The notes: generated from the sequence alone by a model not told the origin. Shown: positions 6,986 through 13,791, counted from the stretch's first letter. The stretch is DNA of 15,600 nt from Pseudomonadota bacterium (GCA_023433185.1 JAEZEN010000557.1:1-15600); one strand, 5' to 3'. Program-made: numbers and translations.

Positions 6986-7683
6986 CGGGGTTCGACGAAA
7001 AGTCAGGGGGCGTCCCCCACTACCACGACCACCGCGAACGGCTTCGCGAGCGGTTCCGCGAGATCGGCGGCGAGAACCTCCGCGACTACGAACTGCTCGA
7101 GCTCATCCTCTTCCAGGCGATCCCGCGGATCGACACCAAGCCGCTCGCCAAGGCCCTCCTCCAGCGCTTCGGCAGCTTCGCCGAAGTGCTCGCCGCCCCG
7201 CCGGCGCGACTGATGGAGGTCGACGGCATCGGCGAGCGGGCGGCCCATCACCTCAAAGTCGTCTACGCCGCCTCGCAGCGCTTCCTCAAGGAGCCGGTGA
7301 AGCAGCGCCCGCTTCTCGATTCATGGTCGTCGGTGATCGACTACTGCCGGGCCGCGATGGGCTTCGAGGCGATTGAGCACTTCCGCATCCTGTTCCTCGA
7401 CAAGCGCAACACCCTGATCGCCGACGAGGTCCAGCAGAGCGGCACCGTCGACCACACGCCGGTCTATCCGCGCGAGGTGGTGAAGCGGGCGCTCGAACTG
7501 TCGGCCACCGCGATCATCCTCGTCCACAACCACCCCTCGGGCGACCCGACGCCGTCGCGCGCCGACATCCAGATGACAAAGTCCGTCATCGACATCGCCA
7601 AGCCTCTCGGCATCACCGTCCACGATCACATCATCGTCGGGCGGCAGGGCCATGCGAGCCTGCGCGGCCTGCAGCTGATCTGA
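6982..7683 (+). CDS. radC: RadC family JAB-domain protein
   Basis: A 233-residue protein with an N-terminal helix-hairpin-helix region ([16 protein letters not shown], about 77-92) and a C-terminal JAB/MPN metalloprotease-like domain. The JAMM signature is complete: His182, His184, Ser192 and Asp195 in [14 protein letters not shown]. The domain is structurally related to deubiquitinating peptidases and zinc-dependent hydrolases. The old link of RadC to DNA repair has been withdrawn for E. coli, so the real role is open; a nuclease or peptidase activity near DNA is possible. Its ATG overlaps the map stop codon (ATGA), with GGAG too close to act well, so translation is likely coupled to map. 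The stop is followed by a strong hairpin facing the convergent cupin gene. Confidence 0.93.
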   Translation: MTGFDEKSGGVPHYHDHRERLRERFREIGGENLRDYELLELILFQAIPRIDTKPLAKALLQRFGSFAEVLAAPPARLMEVDGIGERAAHHLKVVYAASQRFLKEPVKQRPLLDSWSSVIDYCRAAMGFEAIEHFRILFLDKRNTLIADEVQQSGTVDHTPVYPREVVKRALELSATAIILVHNHPSGDPTPSRADIQMTKSVIDIAKPLGITVHDHIIVGRQGHASLRGLQLI

Positions 7684-7690
7684 GCCATGC

Positions 7691-7726
7691 CCCGGCCCGG
7701 CAGCGCCGGACCGGAGCCGGGTCGGG
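7691..7726. terminator. Hairpin between convergent radC and cupin genes, likely bidirectional terminator
   Basis: CCCGGCCCGGC (7691-7701) pairs with GCCGGGTCGGG (7716-7726): eleven pairs, one of them G-U, around a 14-base loop. It lies between the two convergent stop codons, the expected place for a shared terminator. No T run is present on either side, so pausing or Rho may be needed. Confidence 0.5.
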
Positions 7727-7729
7727 AGA

Positions 7730-8215
7730 TCAGTCGACGTTGCGGGGATCGTCCGCGGGGTCGATGTACTTCACGTCGAAAGGCCCCATGCCATTGAGCT
7801 GCACGACGGATTCGGTCTCGGCGAAGAGGTAGTGCGCCATGCCGGAGGGAAGGTGGAAGAACGTCCCCGTCGGCATGCCCTCGAGCGCCGCCCGGTCGAC
7901 CTTCTCGCCGGACTGGATGACGAGCTCGCCGGAGAGGACGACGATGAATTCGTCCTTCGAATGCATGTGGGGCGGGACGATGAAGCCCGCGGGGAACTTC
8001 AGGCGGAGCACGAACGGCCCTTCCTCCGCCGGGCTGCCGAGCAGCCCTGCGGCCTGCGCCCCCGGGGGAAGCGACGGCGGCGCCGGCCCCCATTCGATGG
8101 CGTCGCCGGAAACGACGGTGTGATGCGGCTCGTGCGCCTGTACGGACATCGCGGCAACCGCCAGGATGGCGGCGAAGGACACGGCGGCGGCTGTTGCAGT
8201 CGTTGCGAATCTCAT
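7730..8215 (-). CDS. Exported single-domain cupin protein
   Basis: A 161-residue protein with a signal peptide: MRFATTATAAA, a hydrophobic stretch to about residue 23, then SVQA with cleavage likely after residue 27. The mature part is one cupin barrel. Motif 1 is PPHMHSKDEFIVVLSGEL (81-98), giving metal ligands His83, His85 and Glu89. Motif 2 is LPSGMAHYLF (122-131) with His128. The four-ligand set suggests a bound metal, but not which one. The fold resembles ChrR-type cupins, yet the zinc-binding anti-sigma part of ChrR is absent, so it should not be called ChrR. A periplasmic dioxygenase, isomerase or metal-binding role is possible. AGAGG lies about seven bases before the ATG at 8215. It is transcribed alone, divergent from the glycosylase gene. 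Confidence 0.88.
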   Translation of the reverse strand: MRFATTATAAAVSFAAILAVAAMSVQAHEPHHTVVSGDAIEWGPAPPSLPPGAQAAGLLGSPAEEGPFVLRLKFPAGFIVPPHMHSKDEFIVVLSGELVIQSGEKVDRAALEGMPTGTFFHLPSGMAHYLFAETESVVQLNGMGPFDVKYIDPADDPRNVD

Positions 8216-8237
8216 GGCTTGGCCTCTTGTCTCATCC

Positions 8238-8252
8238 GCTCCGGATCGGAGC
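8238..8252. promoter_or_regulatory. Inverted repeat 23 bases before the cupin start, operator or leader hairpin
   Basis: GCTCCG-GAT-CGGAGC is a perfect 6-bp inverted repeat with a 3-base spacer. Its place just upstream of the cupin ribosome site suits a repressor site or an mRNA hairpin in the leader. I recognise no specific regulator. Confidence 0.35.
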
Positions 8253-8315
8253 TTCGATGGGCAGAGACCTGACGTATCCCAGCCGCCGCATCCTCATGCG
8301 ATCGAAGGAGCGATC

Positions 8316-8329
8316 ACCGCACTTGCGGT
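8316..8329. promoter_or_regulatory. Second inverted repeat in the divergent cupin/glycosylase gap
   Basis: ACCGCA-CT-TGCGGT is a perfect 6-bp inverted repeat with a 2-base spacer, near the middle of the 252-base gap between divergent genes. This is a natural position for a shared regulator. Apart from this repeat and the one at 8238-8252, I see no confident promoter in the gap. Confidence 0.35.
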
Positions 8330-8467
8330 ATGGTTCCGCGTTCCGGCACGACCACTGACCTTCGCCGCTCGCTCCTGACGACATCGGACACGGCCATCGA
8401 CTAGGCGTTGCCCCGCCGCGCCGTCGCGGCGCCAATCACCGCTGTTTCGTCTGCCGCACCCGCCGGC

Positions 8468-9619
8468 ATGACCCGCCACGCCCCGCCCGTCCCTCTCGGC
8501 CTTACCGAGGCCCGCCGCCTCTGGCTCGGCGCCCAGCGCCTCGACACGCCTGAGCCCTTCGGCGCGGGGCCGGGCGCGGCGCGGGCGGCGGTCGCCCATC
8601 TCGGCTACGTGCAGATCGACACGATCAACGTCATCGAGCGCTGCCACCACCACATCCTCTTCACCCGCATCCCCGCCTACCGCCGCGCCGACCTCCACCA
8701 TGCCCAGGCCGTCGATCGGAGCGTCTTCGAGTACTGGACGCATGCGCTGTCCTACGTGCCGACCGCCGACTTCCGCTTCTACGTCGCGGCGATGAAGCGT
8801 CACAGCCGGGACGGCCACGCCTGGTTCGGCAAGGTGACGCCGGCCGACCTCCGCAAGGTGCTGCGCCTGCTCCGCGACAACGGCCCGCTCTCGATCCGCG
8901 ACATCGACGATGACGTGCTGGTCGAGAAGCATCATCCATGGGCGAGCCGGAAGCCGTCGAAGGCGGCGCTGCAGCTCGCCTTCTTCATGGGGCGGGTGGT
9001 GGTCGCAGCCCGCAGCGGCATGCTCAAGACCTACGACCTGACGGAGCGCCACTTCGACTGGGAGAAACCGCCGCGGCCCGCCTCGGAGCGCGACACCGCC
9101 GCGTATCTGCTCGACCGCGCGCTCCGCGCCCAGGGGGTCGTCAGCCTCGAGTCGATCACCTACGGGGACGTGAAGTGGAAGGCCGCGGTCGGTCGGGCGA
9201 TCGAGGCCCGGGTCCGCAAGAAGCGGCTCGTGCCCGTCGCCCTCGAAGGTGGCGGACGGCAGGCGCACTGGGCGGCGCCCGAAGCGCTCGCGGCAATTCC
9301 GCCGGCCACCGACGCCGTCCATATCCTCTCGCCGTTCGACCCGCTCGTCATCCAGCGCAAGCGTCTCGCCTTCTTCTTCGGCTATGACCACGTCTTCGAG
9401 GCCTATGTGCCCAGGGCGAAGCGCGTCTACGGCTACTTCGCCCTGCCGGTGCTGGAGGGCGACCGCATCGCCGCCGTGCTCGACCTCAAGACGGACCGCG
9501 CCGCGGGGCGCCTCCTGATCCAGCAATGGACCTGGACGGAGGGCTCGGAGAGCGCCGCCACGAAGCAGCGGATCGAGGCCGAGCTGGGCCGCTTCGAGCG
9601 CTTCCAGCTCGACGCCTGA
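8468..9619 (+). CDS. YcaQ/AlkX-type winged-helix DNA glycosylase (HTH_42 family)
   Basis: A 383-residue member of the HTH_42 (COG3214) family, which contains E. coli YcaQ (AlkX) and Streptomyces AlkZ. These enzymes excise alkylated bases and unhook interstrand crosslinks. The N-terminal motif YVQIDTINVIERCHHH (47-62) contains Gln49-Ile-Asp51, the QxD catalytic signature of the YcaQ branch. Later blocks typical of the family are EYWTHALSYVP (about 92-102), the winged-helix part around residues 125-160, and HILSPFDPLVIQRKR with FGYDHVFEAYVP near 280-315, plus a final CTWTE-like segment (QQWTWTEGSE). I chose the ATG at 8468 because the family aligns from GLTEARRL; a TTG at 8408 would add 20 low-complexity residues. 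No clear ribosome site is seen. The crosslink repair role is taken from family knowledge. Confidence 0.88.
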   Translation: MTRHAPPVPLGLTEARRLWLGAQRLDTPEPFGAGPGAARAAVAHLGYVQIDTINVIERCHHHILFTRIPAYRRADLHHAQAVDRSVFEYWTHALSYVPTADFRFYVAAMKRHSRDGHAWFGKVTPADLRKVLRLLRDNGPLSIRDIDDDVLVEKHHPWASRKPSKAALQLAFFMGRVVVAARSGMLKTYDLTERHFDWEKPPRPASERDTAAYLLDRALRAQGVVSLESITYGDVKWKAAVGRAIEARVRKKRLVPVALEGGGRQAHWAAPEALAAIPPATDAVHILSPFDPLVIQRKRLAFFFGYDHVFEAYVPRAKRVYGYFALPVLEGDRIAAVLDLKTDRAAGRLLIQQWTWTEGSESAATKQRIEAELGRFERFQLDA

Positions 9620-9693
9620 CGAGGGCGGGGCAGCCGGCTCCACGGGCACCACTGCATCCAATTCGACACAAACTTATGTATAACGCGCCAGGA

Positions 9694-9723
9694 TTGCACT
9701 CTCTCGGGGCGCGCAGCTAGAAT
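9694..9723 (+). promoter_or_regulatory. Promoter candidate for the RTX protein gene
   Basis: TTGCAC at 9694-9699 and TAGAAT at 9718-9723 (five of six to TATAAT) are 18 bases apart. Transcription would start near 9730 and leave a leader of about 80 bases. A second -10-like word, TATAAC at 9679-9684, lies in the AT-richest stretch of the gap but has no matching -35. Confidence 0.4.
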
Positions 9724-9729
9724 CCTTCC

Positions 9730-9789
9730 GGGCCGGGGTCGCCCGACATGCGGGGGAGCGCGTGAGATCGGCGGTGGCCGGCCCTTTTT
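9730..9789 (+). promoter_or_regulatory. Leader hairpin followed by five T, possible attenuator of the RTX gene
   Basis: GGGCCGG (9730-9736) can pair with CCGGCCC (9778-9784), and TTTTT follows at once (9785-9789). This arm-plus-T-run layout is that of an intrinsic terminator, yet it lies between the promoter candidate and the ATG at 9810. The 41-base loop is long, so the fold is uncertain. It could be an attenuator, or a terminator for read-through from the upstream glycosylase gene. Confidence 0.3.
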
Positions 9790-9794
9790 GGACC

Positions 9795-9801
9795 AGGGGG
9801 G
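9795..9801 (+). promoter_or_regulatory. Ribosome binding site deciding the RTX gene start
   Basis: AGGGGGG lies eight bases before the ATG at 9810. This favours that start over the in-frame start at 9762, which would add 16 residues unlike any RTX N-terminus. Confidence 0.6.
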
Positions 9802-9809
9802 ACACCACC

Positions 9810-10655
9810 ATGGCACTGCCTGTCGTGCAACATCTCTACGGCTGGCCCGTCTACGATTCGGAAGAGGTTTTCTTCGATTCCATCGATGACGGGACGTTCC
9901 GCACACCGACCTCGACCAAGCTCGTCCTCGAAACACCCTACGGCATGAAGATCGTCTTCAAGGGCGAATTCACCGTGGTGGAAGGCGTGCTGACCGGCGG
10001 CACCGTGACATCTTTCGCGGCGTTCGCCGGCCCGACGAAGGTCCTGACCGGAAGCGGCTACGAACTCGACGCCGTCGATCTGGTCGAGGCGATCGGCCTC
10101 TGGCAGGCGTCCGACCAGCAGCCGCTCTCGGACCTGCTCCTCGACATCCCGACCAAGTACATCGGCTCGAAGCAGGACGATTTCCTCTATGCCGAAGGCA
10201 TCGGCTCGAAGATTCTCGGCAAGGCCGGCAACGACTACGTGATCGGCGGCGACGTCGACCAGGTGCTGAAGGGCGGCAAGGGCGACGATCTCCTCTTCGC
10301 CCATGACGGCTTCGCGTTCATGTATGGCGGCAAGGGCAGCGATGTGTTCGTGTTCGCCGACCCCTCCCTGCCCAGCAAGATCAAGGACTTCAATCCGAAC
10401 AAGGACCTCATCGGCCTCGACGGCTGGGGCTTCGACGCGATCGGTCCGGGCTTCCTCGCCGACGACCAGTTCCGTGTCGGCAAGCAGGCCAAGACGGAAT
10501 CGCAGATCATCATCTACGACAAGAAGACCGGAAAGCTCTACTACGACGGCGACGGCTCGGGCCCGGATGCCCAGATCCAGTTCGCCAAGGTCGGCAAGGG
10601 CCTCGATATCTCCGCCGGCAACTTCTTCGGCGAACTGTTCGGCCACGCCGTCTGA
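9810..10655 (+). CDS. Small RTX (hemolysin-type calcium-binding) protein, probably exported by type I secretion
   Basis: A 281-residue acidic protein without Cys and without an N-terminal signal peptide. Residues 1-115 form an unrecognised N-terminal domain. Residues 117-182 hold degenerate RTX nonapeptides: GKAGNDYV (137-144), GGKGDDLLF (155-163) and GGKGSDVFVF (173-182), which bind calcium in a beta-roll. The following segment KIKDFNPNKDLIGLD (190-204) and the block SQIIIYDKKTGKLYYDGDG (231-249) match the C-terminal region of RTX proteases and haemolysins, ending in the hydrophobic tail NFFGELFGHAV that serves as an uncleaved type I secretion signal. No ABC exporter or enzyme domain is seen here. 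ATG at 9810 has AGGGGGG eight bases upstream; an earlier in-frame start at 9762 lacks one. A strong hairpin closes the gene, so it is probably a single-gene unit. Possible roles are surface structure, adhesion or matrix. Confidence 0.86.
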   Translation: MALPVVQHLYGWPVYDSEEVFFDSIDDGTFRTPTSTKLVLETPYGMKIVFKGEFTVVEGVLTGGTVTSFAAFAGPTKVLTGSGYELDAVDLVEAIGLWQASDQQPLSDLLLDIPTKYIGSKQDDFLYAEGIGSKILGKAGNDYVIGGDVDQVLKGGKGDDLLFAHDGFAFMYGGKGSDVFVFADPSLPSKIKDFNPNKDLIGLDGWGFDAIGPGFLADDQFRVGKQAKTESQIIIYDKKTGKLYYDGDGSGPDAQIQFAKVGKGLDISAGNFFGELFGHAV

Positions 10656-10663
10656 CCCACCAT

Positions 10664-10697
10664 CGGAGGGTCCCTTCGGCAATGACGGGACCCTCCG
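10664..10697 (+). terminator. Strong hairpin after the RTX gene
   Basis: CGGAGGGTCCC (10664-10674) and GGGACCCTCCG (10687-10697) pair perfectly over 11 bases around a 12-base loop, starting 8 bases after the stop codon. No T run follows. It is the most stable simple hairpin I see in the window and very likely marks the transcript end. Confidence 0.65.
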
Positions 10698-10781
10698 GCC
10701 GGGAGCACTCTCAAGCGCGCCCCTTCCCACGGGCGCGCCGAACGTGGATGATCGGCATCGTGCCCTGTGTCGAGGCCGTGG

Positions 10782-11297
10782 ATGTCGAGACTGCCTGCCC
10801 TTGCCGCCCTCCTGTCGCTCGCCGGCGCAGCGGTCGCGCTCCCGTCCCATGCCGCTGGCGTGGCCCCCGACATTCCCGCCTGCGCGCTCCTTGCGAGCGA
10901 TGAGGTCGCCGCCGCCTTCGGCGAGGTGGTCGCCGAGACCGAGCGGCCGCCGGTGGGCGGCGCCGCCGGCCAGGGCCGCATGACGACCTGCTTCTGGATG
11001 CCGGCCGACGGTGGCCCCGGCGCCACGGTATCGCTTCTCGTCTGGAGCTGGCCGGAGAGGCATCCCGCCGCCGACGGCTTCCTTGAGGCGTTCCGGCTCG
11101 CCGAACACCCCGACCGCCTCCCGCCGGTCGCGGTCGCGGTCGGCGAGGAAGCGCTGTGGGACGGCGACCGGCTGCATGTGCGGCAGGGCAGCGTCGGCTT
11201 CACGCTCGCGGCGAGTCTCAATGCCCTCGACGTGCCGCCCGACGCCGAGGCGAAGCTCGTGGCGCTCGGCAGGCAGGTCGTCGACCGGCTGCCTTGA
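10782..11297 (+). CDS. Unrecognised exported protein
   Basis: A 171-residue protein that I cannot assign. It has a clear signal peptide (MSRLPALAALLSLAGAAVAL, cleavage likely after SHA near residue 24), so it should be periplasmic. The mature part holds two Cys: Cys34 in IPACALLASDEVAAAFGEVV and Cys70 in MTTCFWMP, likely joined as a disulphide. The layout, PxxCxLL-x-xxEVAxxxG near the start then a Cys before a beta strand (ATVSLLVWSW), recalls small secreted proteins of the DUF3558 kind, but I cannot confirm the relation. No catalytic motif is seen. The ATG at 10782 has GAGG six bases upstream; a GTG at 10767 is less likely. It sits between the RTX gene and the Anbu cluster, each separated by a hairpin, so it may be independent of both. 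Confidence 0.75.
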   Translation: MSRLPALAALLSLAGAAVALPSHAAGVAPDIPACALLASDEVAAAFGEVVAETERPPVGGAAGQGRMTTCFWMPADGGPGATVSLLVWSWPERHPAADGFLEAFRLAEHPDRLPPVAVAVGEEALWDGDRLHVRQGSVGFTLAASLNALDVPPDAEAKLVALGRQVVDRLP

Positions 11298-11299
11298 AC

Positions 11300-11316
11300 G
11301 GCGCCGGCACGGCGCC
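11300..11316. terminator. Hairpin between the exported protein gene and the Anbu cluster
   Basis: GGCGCC occurs twice with five bases between, giving a 6-bp stem three bases after the stop codon. No T run follows. It may end the short gene's transcript; the rest of the gap up to 11384 should hold the promoter of the next cluster, where I see only a weak -10-like TAGGAT at 11353-11358 without a -35. Confidence 0.35.
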
Positions 11317-11384
11317 CCAGATCACGGGTGGCGTCCTTCTTGCTTCCCGTTCTAGGATGACGGCACCGGATCCAGGGGAGGCGC

Positions 11385-12803
11385 ATGGCCGCAGCTTTCG
11401 ACGAAATGACGCTCACGGACGGCACCAGCCGTCCCGGCTATGCCGTCCTTCGCCGCTGGCTGGAATCGGTCAGTCCCGAGAGCCTCGCCAACCGGCGCGT
11501 CGAGGCGGAACTGCTCTTCCGCCGCATCGGCATCACCTTCGCGGTCTACGGCCAGAACGAGGCCGAGGAACGCATCATCCCCTTCGACATCATTCCCCGG
11601 GTTCTCACCCGGCCCGAATGGGACCGCCTGTCGCGCGGCCTCGAGCAGCGCGTGCGGGCGATCAACATGTTCCTCAAGGATCTCTACGGCCCCGCCGAGA
11701 TCCTCCGGGCCGGGGTGGTGCCGGAGGACCTGATCTACCGCAATCCCTACTACCGCCCCGAAATGGCGGGCCTCAAGCTGGCCCATGACGTCTATGTCCA
11801 CATCGCCGGCATCGACCTCGTGCGGACCAGCGAGGACGAGTTCTATGTGCTCGAGGACAACGCCCGCACGCCGTCGGGCGTCTCGTACATGCTCGAGAAC
11901 CGCGAAGTGATGATGCGGGTCTTCCCCGATCTCTTCGCAGAGCACCGGGTCGACCCCGTCGAGACCTATCCCGACGAACTGCTCGCCACGCTCAAGTCGG
12001 TCGCGCCGCCCACGGCCCACGCCGAGCCGACCGTGGCGCTGCTCACCCCCGGTCCGTTCAACAGCGCCTACTACGAGCACTCCTTCCTCGCCGACAAGCT
12101 CGGGATCGAGCTGGTCGAGGGCCGCGACCTGCTGGTGGTCGACGACGAGGTGGTGATGCGTACCACCGAGGGCTTCAAGCGCGTCGACGTCCTCTACCGG
12201 CGGCTCGACGACGAGTTCCTCGATCCCCTCACCTTCAACCCCGGTTCGGTCCTGGGCGTGCCGGGCCTGATGAATGCCTACCGGGCGGGCAACGTGACGC
12301 TCGCCAATGCCGTCGGGACGGGCGTCGCCGACGACAAGGCGGTCTATTCCTACATGCCCGAGATCGTCCGCTTCTACATGGGCGAGGACGCGATCCTGAA
12401 GAACGTGCCCACCTGGCGCTGCCGCGAGAAGGACGCCTGCGCCTACGTGCTCGAGCACCTCGACGACCTGGTCGTGAAGGAGGTCGCAGGCTCGGGCGGC
12501 TACGGCATGCTGATCGGGCCGCGGTCCGACAAGGCGACCCGGGAGGCCTTCGCGCAGAAGATCCGGGCGAACCCCGAGAACTACATCGCCCAGCCGACAC
12601 TGGCATTGTCCACCTGCCCTACCTTCGTCGACGAGGGCATCGCCCCGCGCCACGTCGATCTCCGGCCGTTCGTCCTCACCGGCGCCGACAAGGTCCGCAT
12701 CGTCGCCGGCGGCCTGACGCGGGTCGCGCTCGCGCAGGGGTCGCTCGTGGTCAATTCGAGCCAGGGCGGCGGGACCAAGGACACCTGGGTGGTCGACGGA
12801 TGA
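11385..12803 (+). CDS. Circularly permuted type 2 ATP-grasp protein (DUF404/DUF407)
   Basis: A 472-residue member of the circularly permuted ATP-grasp family, predicted to join a carboxylate to an amine with ATP, that is, to make an amide or peptide-like bond. Landmarks typical of the family: INMFLKDLYG (93-102), YRNPYYRPEM (118-127), the magnesium and nucleotide residues in YVLEDNARTPSGVSYMLENR (154-173), VKEVAGSGGYGMLIGP (364-379) that contacts ATP phosphates, and VNSSQGGGTKDTW (456-468) at the end. Length is normal. GGGGAGG lies just before the ATG at 11385. It is the first gene of a four-gene set with alpha-E, transglutaminase and Anbu proteins, spaced by 43, 9 and 86 bases. The set is known from comparative genomics; the substrates are not known. 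Confidence is high for the family and low for the exact reaction. Confidence 0.93.
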   Translation: MAAAFDEMTLTDGTSRPGYAVLRRWLESVSPESLANRRVEAELLFRRIGITFAVYGQNEAEERIIPFDIIPRVLTRPEWDRLSRGLEQRVRAINMFLKDLYGPAEILRAGVVPEDLIYRNPYYRPEMAGLKLAHDVYVHIAGIDLVRTSEDEFYVLEDNARTPSGVSYMLENREVMMRVFPDLFAEHRVDPVETYPDELLATLKSVAPPTAHAEPTVALLTPGPFNSAYYEHSFLADKLGIELVEGRDLLVVDDEVVMRTTEGFKRVDVLYRRLDDEFLDPLTFNPGSVLGVPGLMNAYRAGNVTLANAVGTGVADDKAVYSYMPEIVRFYMGEDAILKNVPTWRCREKDACAYVLEHLDDLVVKEVAGSGGYGMLIGPRSDKATREAFAQKIRANPENYIAQPTLALSTCPTFVDEGIAPRHVDLRPFVLTGADKVRIVAGGLTRVALAQGSLVVNSSQGGGTKDTWVVDG

Positions 12804-12846
12804 GGCCCGCCTTCCCGACCGCCGCCCCCGCGCCCGGCCCCGCCTT

Positions 12847-13791
12847 ATGCTGAGCCGCACCGCCGACACGCTCTTCTGGCTCGGCCGCTATGTCGAGCGC
12901 GCCGACAACACGGCGCGGATCATCGATGCCGCGAGCCGGCTCGCGACGGTGCCGGTCGCCTATGCCGGGCGCACGACCGAATGGGAATCGGCGCTCGCCG
13001 GCGCCGGCGCCCTCGCCGCGTTCGAGGCGAGCCACGGCGCGCCGGACCGCGACTCGGTGATCGACTACCTCGCCTTCTCGCCGGCCAACCCCTCGAGCAT
13101 CCGCTCCTGCCTCGACACCGCGCGCGCCAATGCGCGCTCGGTACGGACGGCGCTGACGGCGGAGATGTGGGAGGCGCTCAACGGTGCCTGGCTCGAACTG
13201 AAACGCTTCGACGGCACGAAAATGGACGGCCAGAGCCTCAACACGTTCCTGTCGAGCGTCAAGGAGGCATGCCTCAGGTTCGACGGCTCCGCCTACCGCA
13301 CCATGCTGCGCAACGACGTCTACTACTTCCTCCGTCTCGGCTTCTATCTCGAACGCGCCGACAACACGGCGCGGATCCTCGACGTGAAGTACCATGTGCT
13401 CCTGCCCCAGGAGGCGAGCGTCGGGGGCGGCCTCGACTACTTCCAGTGGGCCTCGATCCTTCGCGCCGTGTCGGCGCTGACCGCCTATCGCTGGGTGTAT
13501 CACGACAGCCTCAAGCCCTGGCTGATCGCCGACCTCCTCATCCTCAACGAGCAGATGCCGCGCTCGATCGCGAGTTGCTACGGCAACCTCGCCAACTATC
13601 TCGACGAACTGTCGCAGGCCTATGGCCGTCAGGGCCCGTCGCAGCGCACCGCACGCTCGATCCGGACGCGGCTCCAGAACACGACGATATCGGAGATCTT
13701 CCAGCGCAAGGGCCTGCACGAATTCCTCACGGAATTCATCGCCGACAATAGCCGGCTGGGCGATGCCATCGCCGAACAGTATCTCGCCTGA
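12847..13791 (+). CDS. Alpha-E domain protein (DUF403)
   Basis: A 314-residue, mostly helical protein of the alpha-E family, named for its conserved helix with Glu. The start MLSRTADTLFWLGRYVERADNT is the family N-terminus. The hallmark helix appears twice: ERADNTARI at 18-26 and again at 169-177, the latter after YYFLRLGFYL, showing an internal duplication. Other family blocks are RSIASCYGNL (about 239-248) and QRKGLHEFLTEFI (about 286-298). No catalytic site is known; alpha-E proteins almost always accompany the circularly permuted ATP-grasp, so a scaffold or partner role is inferred. The 43 bases before the ATG are nearly all pyrimidine and G with no ribosome site, so translation may rely on coupling with the ATP-grasp gene. 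The next gene follows after nine bases. Confidence 0.93.
   Translation: MLSRTADTLFWLGRYVERADNTARIIDAASRLATVPVAYAGRTTEWESALAGAGALAAFEASHGAPDRDSVIDYLAFSPANPSSIRSCLDTARANARSVRTALTAEMWEALNGAWLELKRFDGTKMDGQSLNTFLSSVKEACLRFDGSAYRTMLRNDVYYFLRLGFYLERADNTARILDVKYHVLLPQEASVGGGLDYFQWASILRAVSALTAYRWVYHDSLKPWLIADLLILNEQMPRSIASCYGNLANYLDELSQAYGRQGPSQRTARSIRTRLQNTTISEIFQRKGLHEFLTEFIADNSRLGDAIAEQYLA
12898..12921 (+). repeat. Exact 24-base direct repeat, copy 1 (inside the alpha-E gene)
   Basis: These 24 bases recur without change at 13354-13377, 456 bases downstream, in the same reading frame (152 codons). They encode RADNTARI in the conserved alpha-E helix. Confidence 0.9.
13354..13377 (+). repeat. Exact 24-base direct repeat, copy 2 (inside the alpha-E gene)
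   Basis: Identical to 12898-12921 at every base, although bases on both sides differ. The match at silent positions goes beyond what the shared protein motif alone requires, although strong codon bias makes it less surprising. Confidence 0.9.

Noticed and set aside
7730..8215. Annotation of the cupin protein as the anti-sigma factor ChrR
   Set aside because: It has a signal peptide and no zinc-binding N-terminal domain, and no ECF sigma gene is adjacent.
8333..8355. GGAAC on the minus strand in the cupin gap, considered as an EcfG-type stress promoter
   Set aside because: No CGTT is found 16-17 bases downstream, so the motif is incomplete.
8408..8467. In-frame TTG start for the glycosylase gene
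   Set aside because: The added 20 residues are low-complexity and the family aligns from just after the ATG at 8468.
8294..9661. A 455-codon minus-strand open frame opposite the glycosylase gene
   Set aside because: The plus-strand product has clear family motifs; the minus-strand product has none and mirrors plus-strand codon bias.
9717..11177. A 486-codon minus-strand open frame opposite the RTX and exported-protein genes
   Set aside because: It crosses two plus-strand genes and the strong hairpin between them, has no ribosome site that I can see and no recognisable domain.
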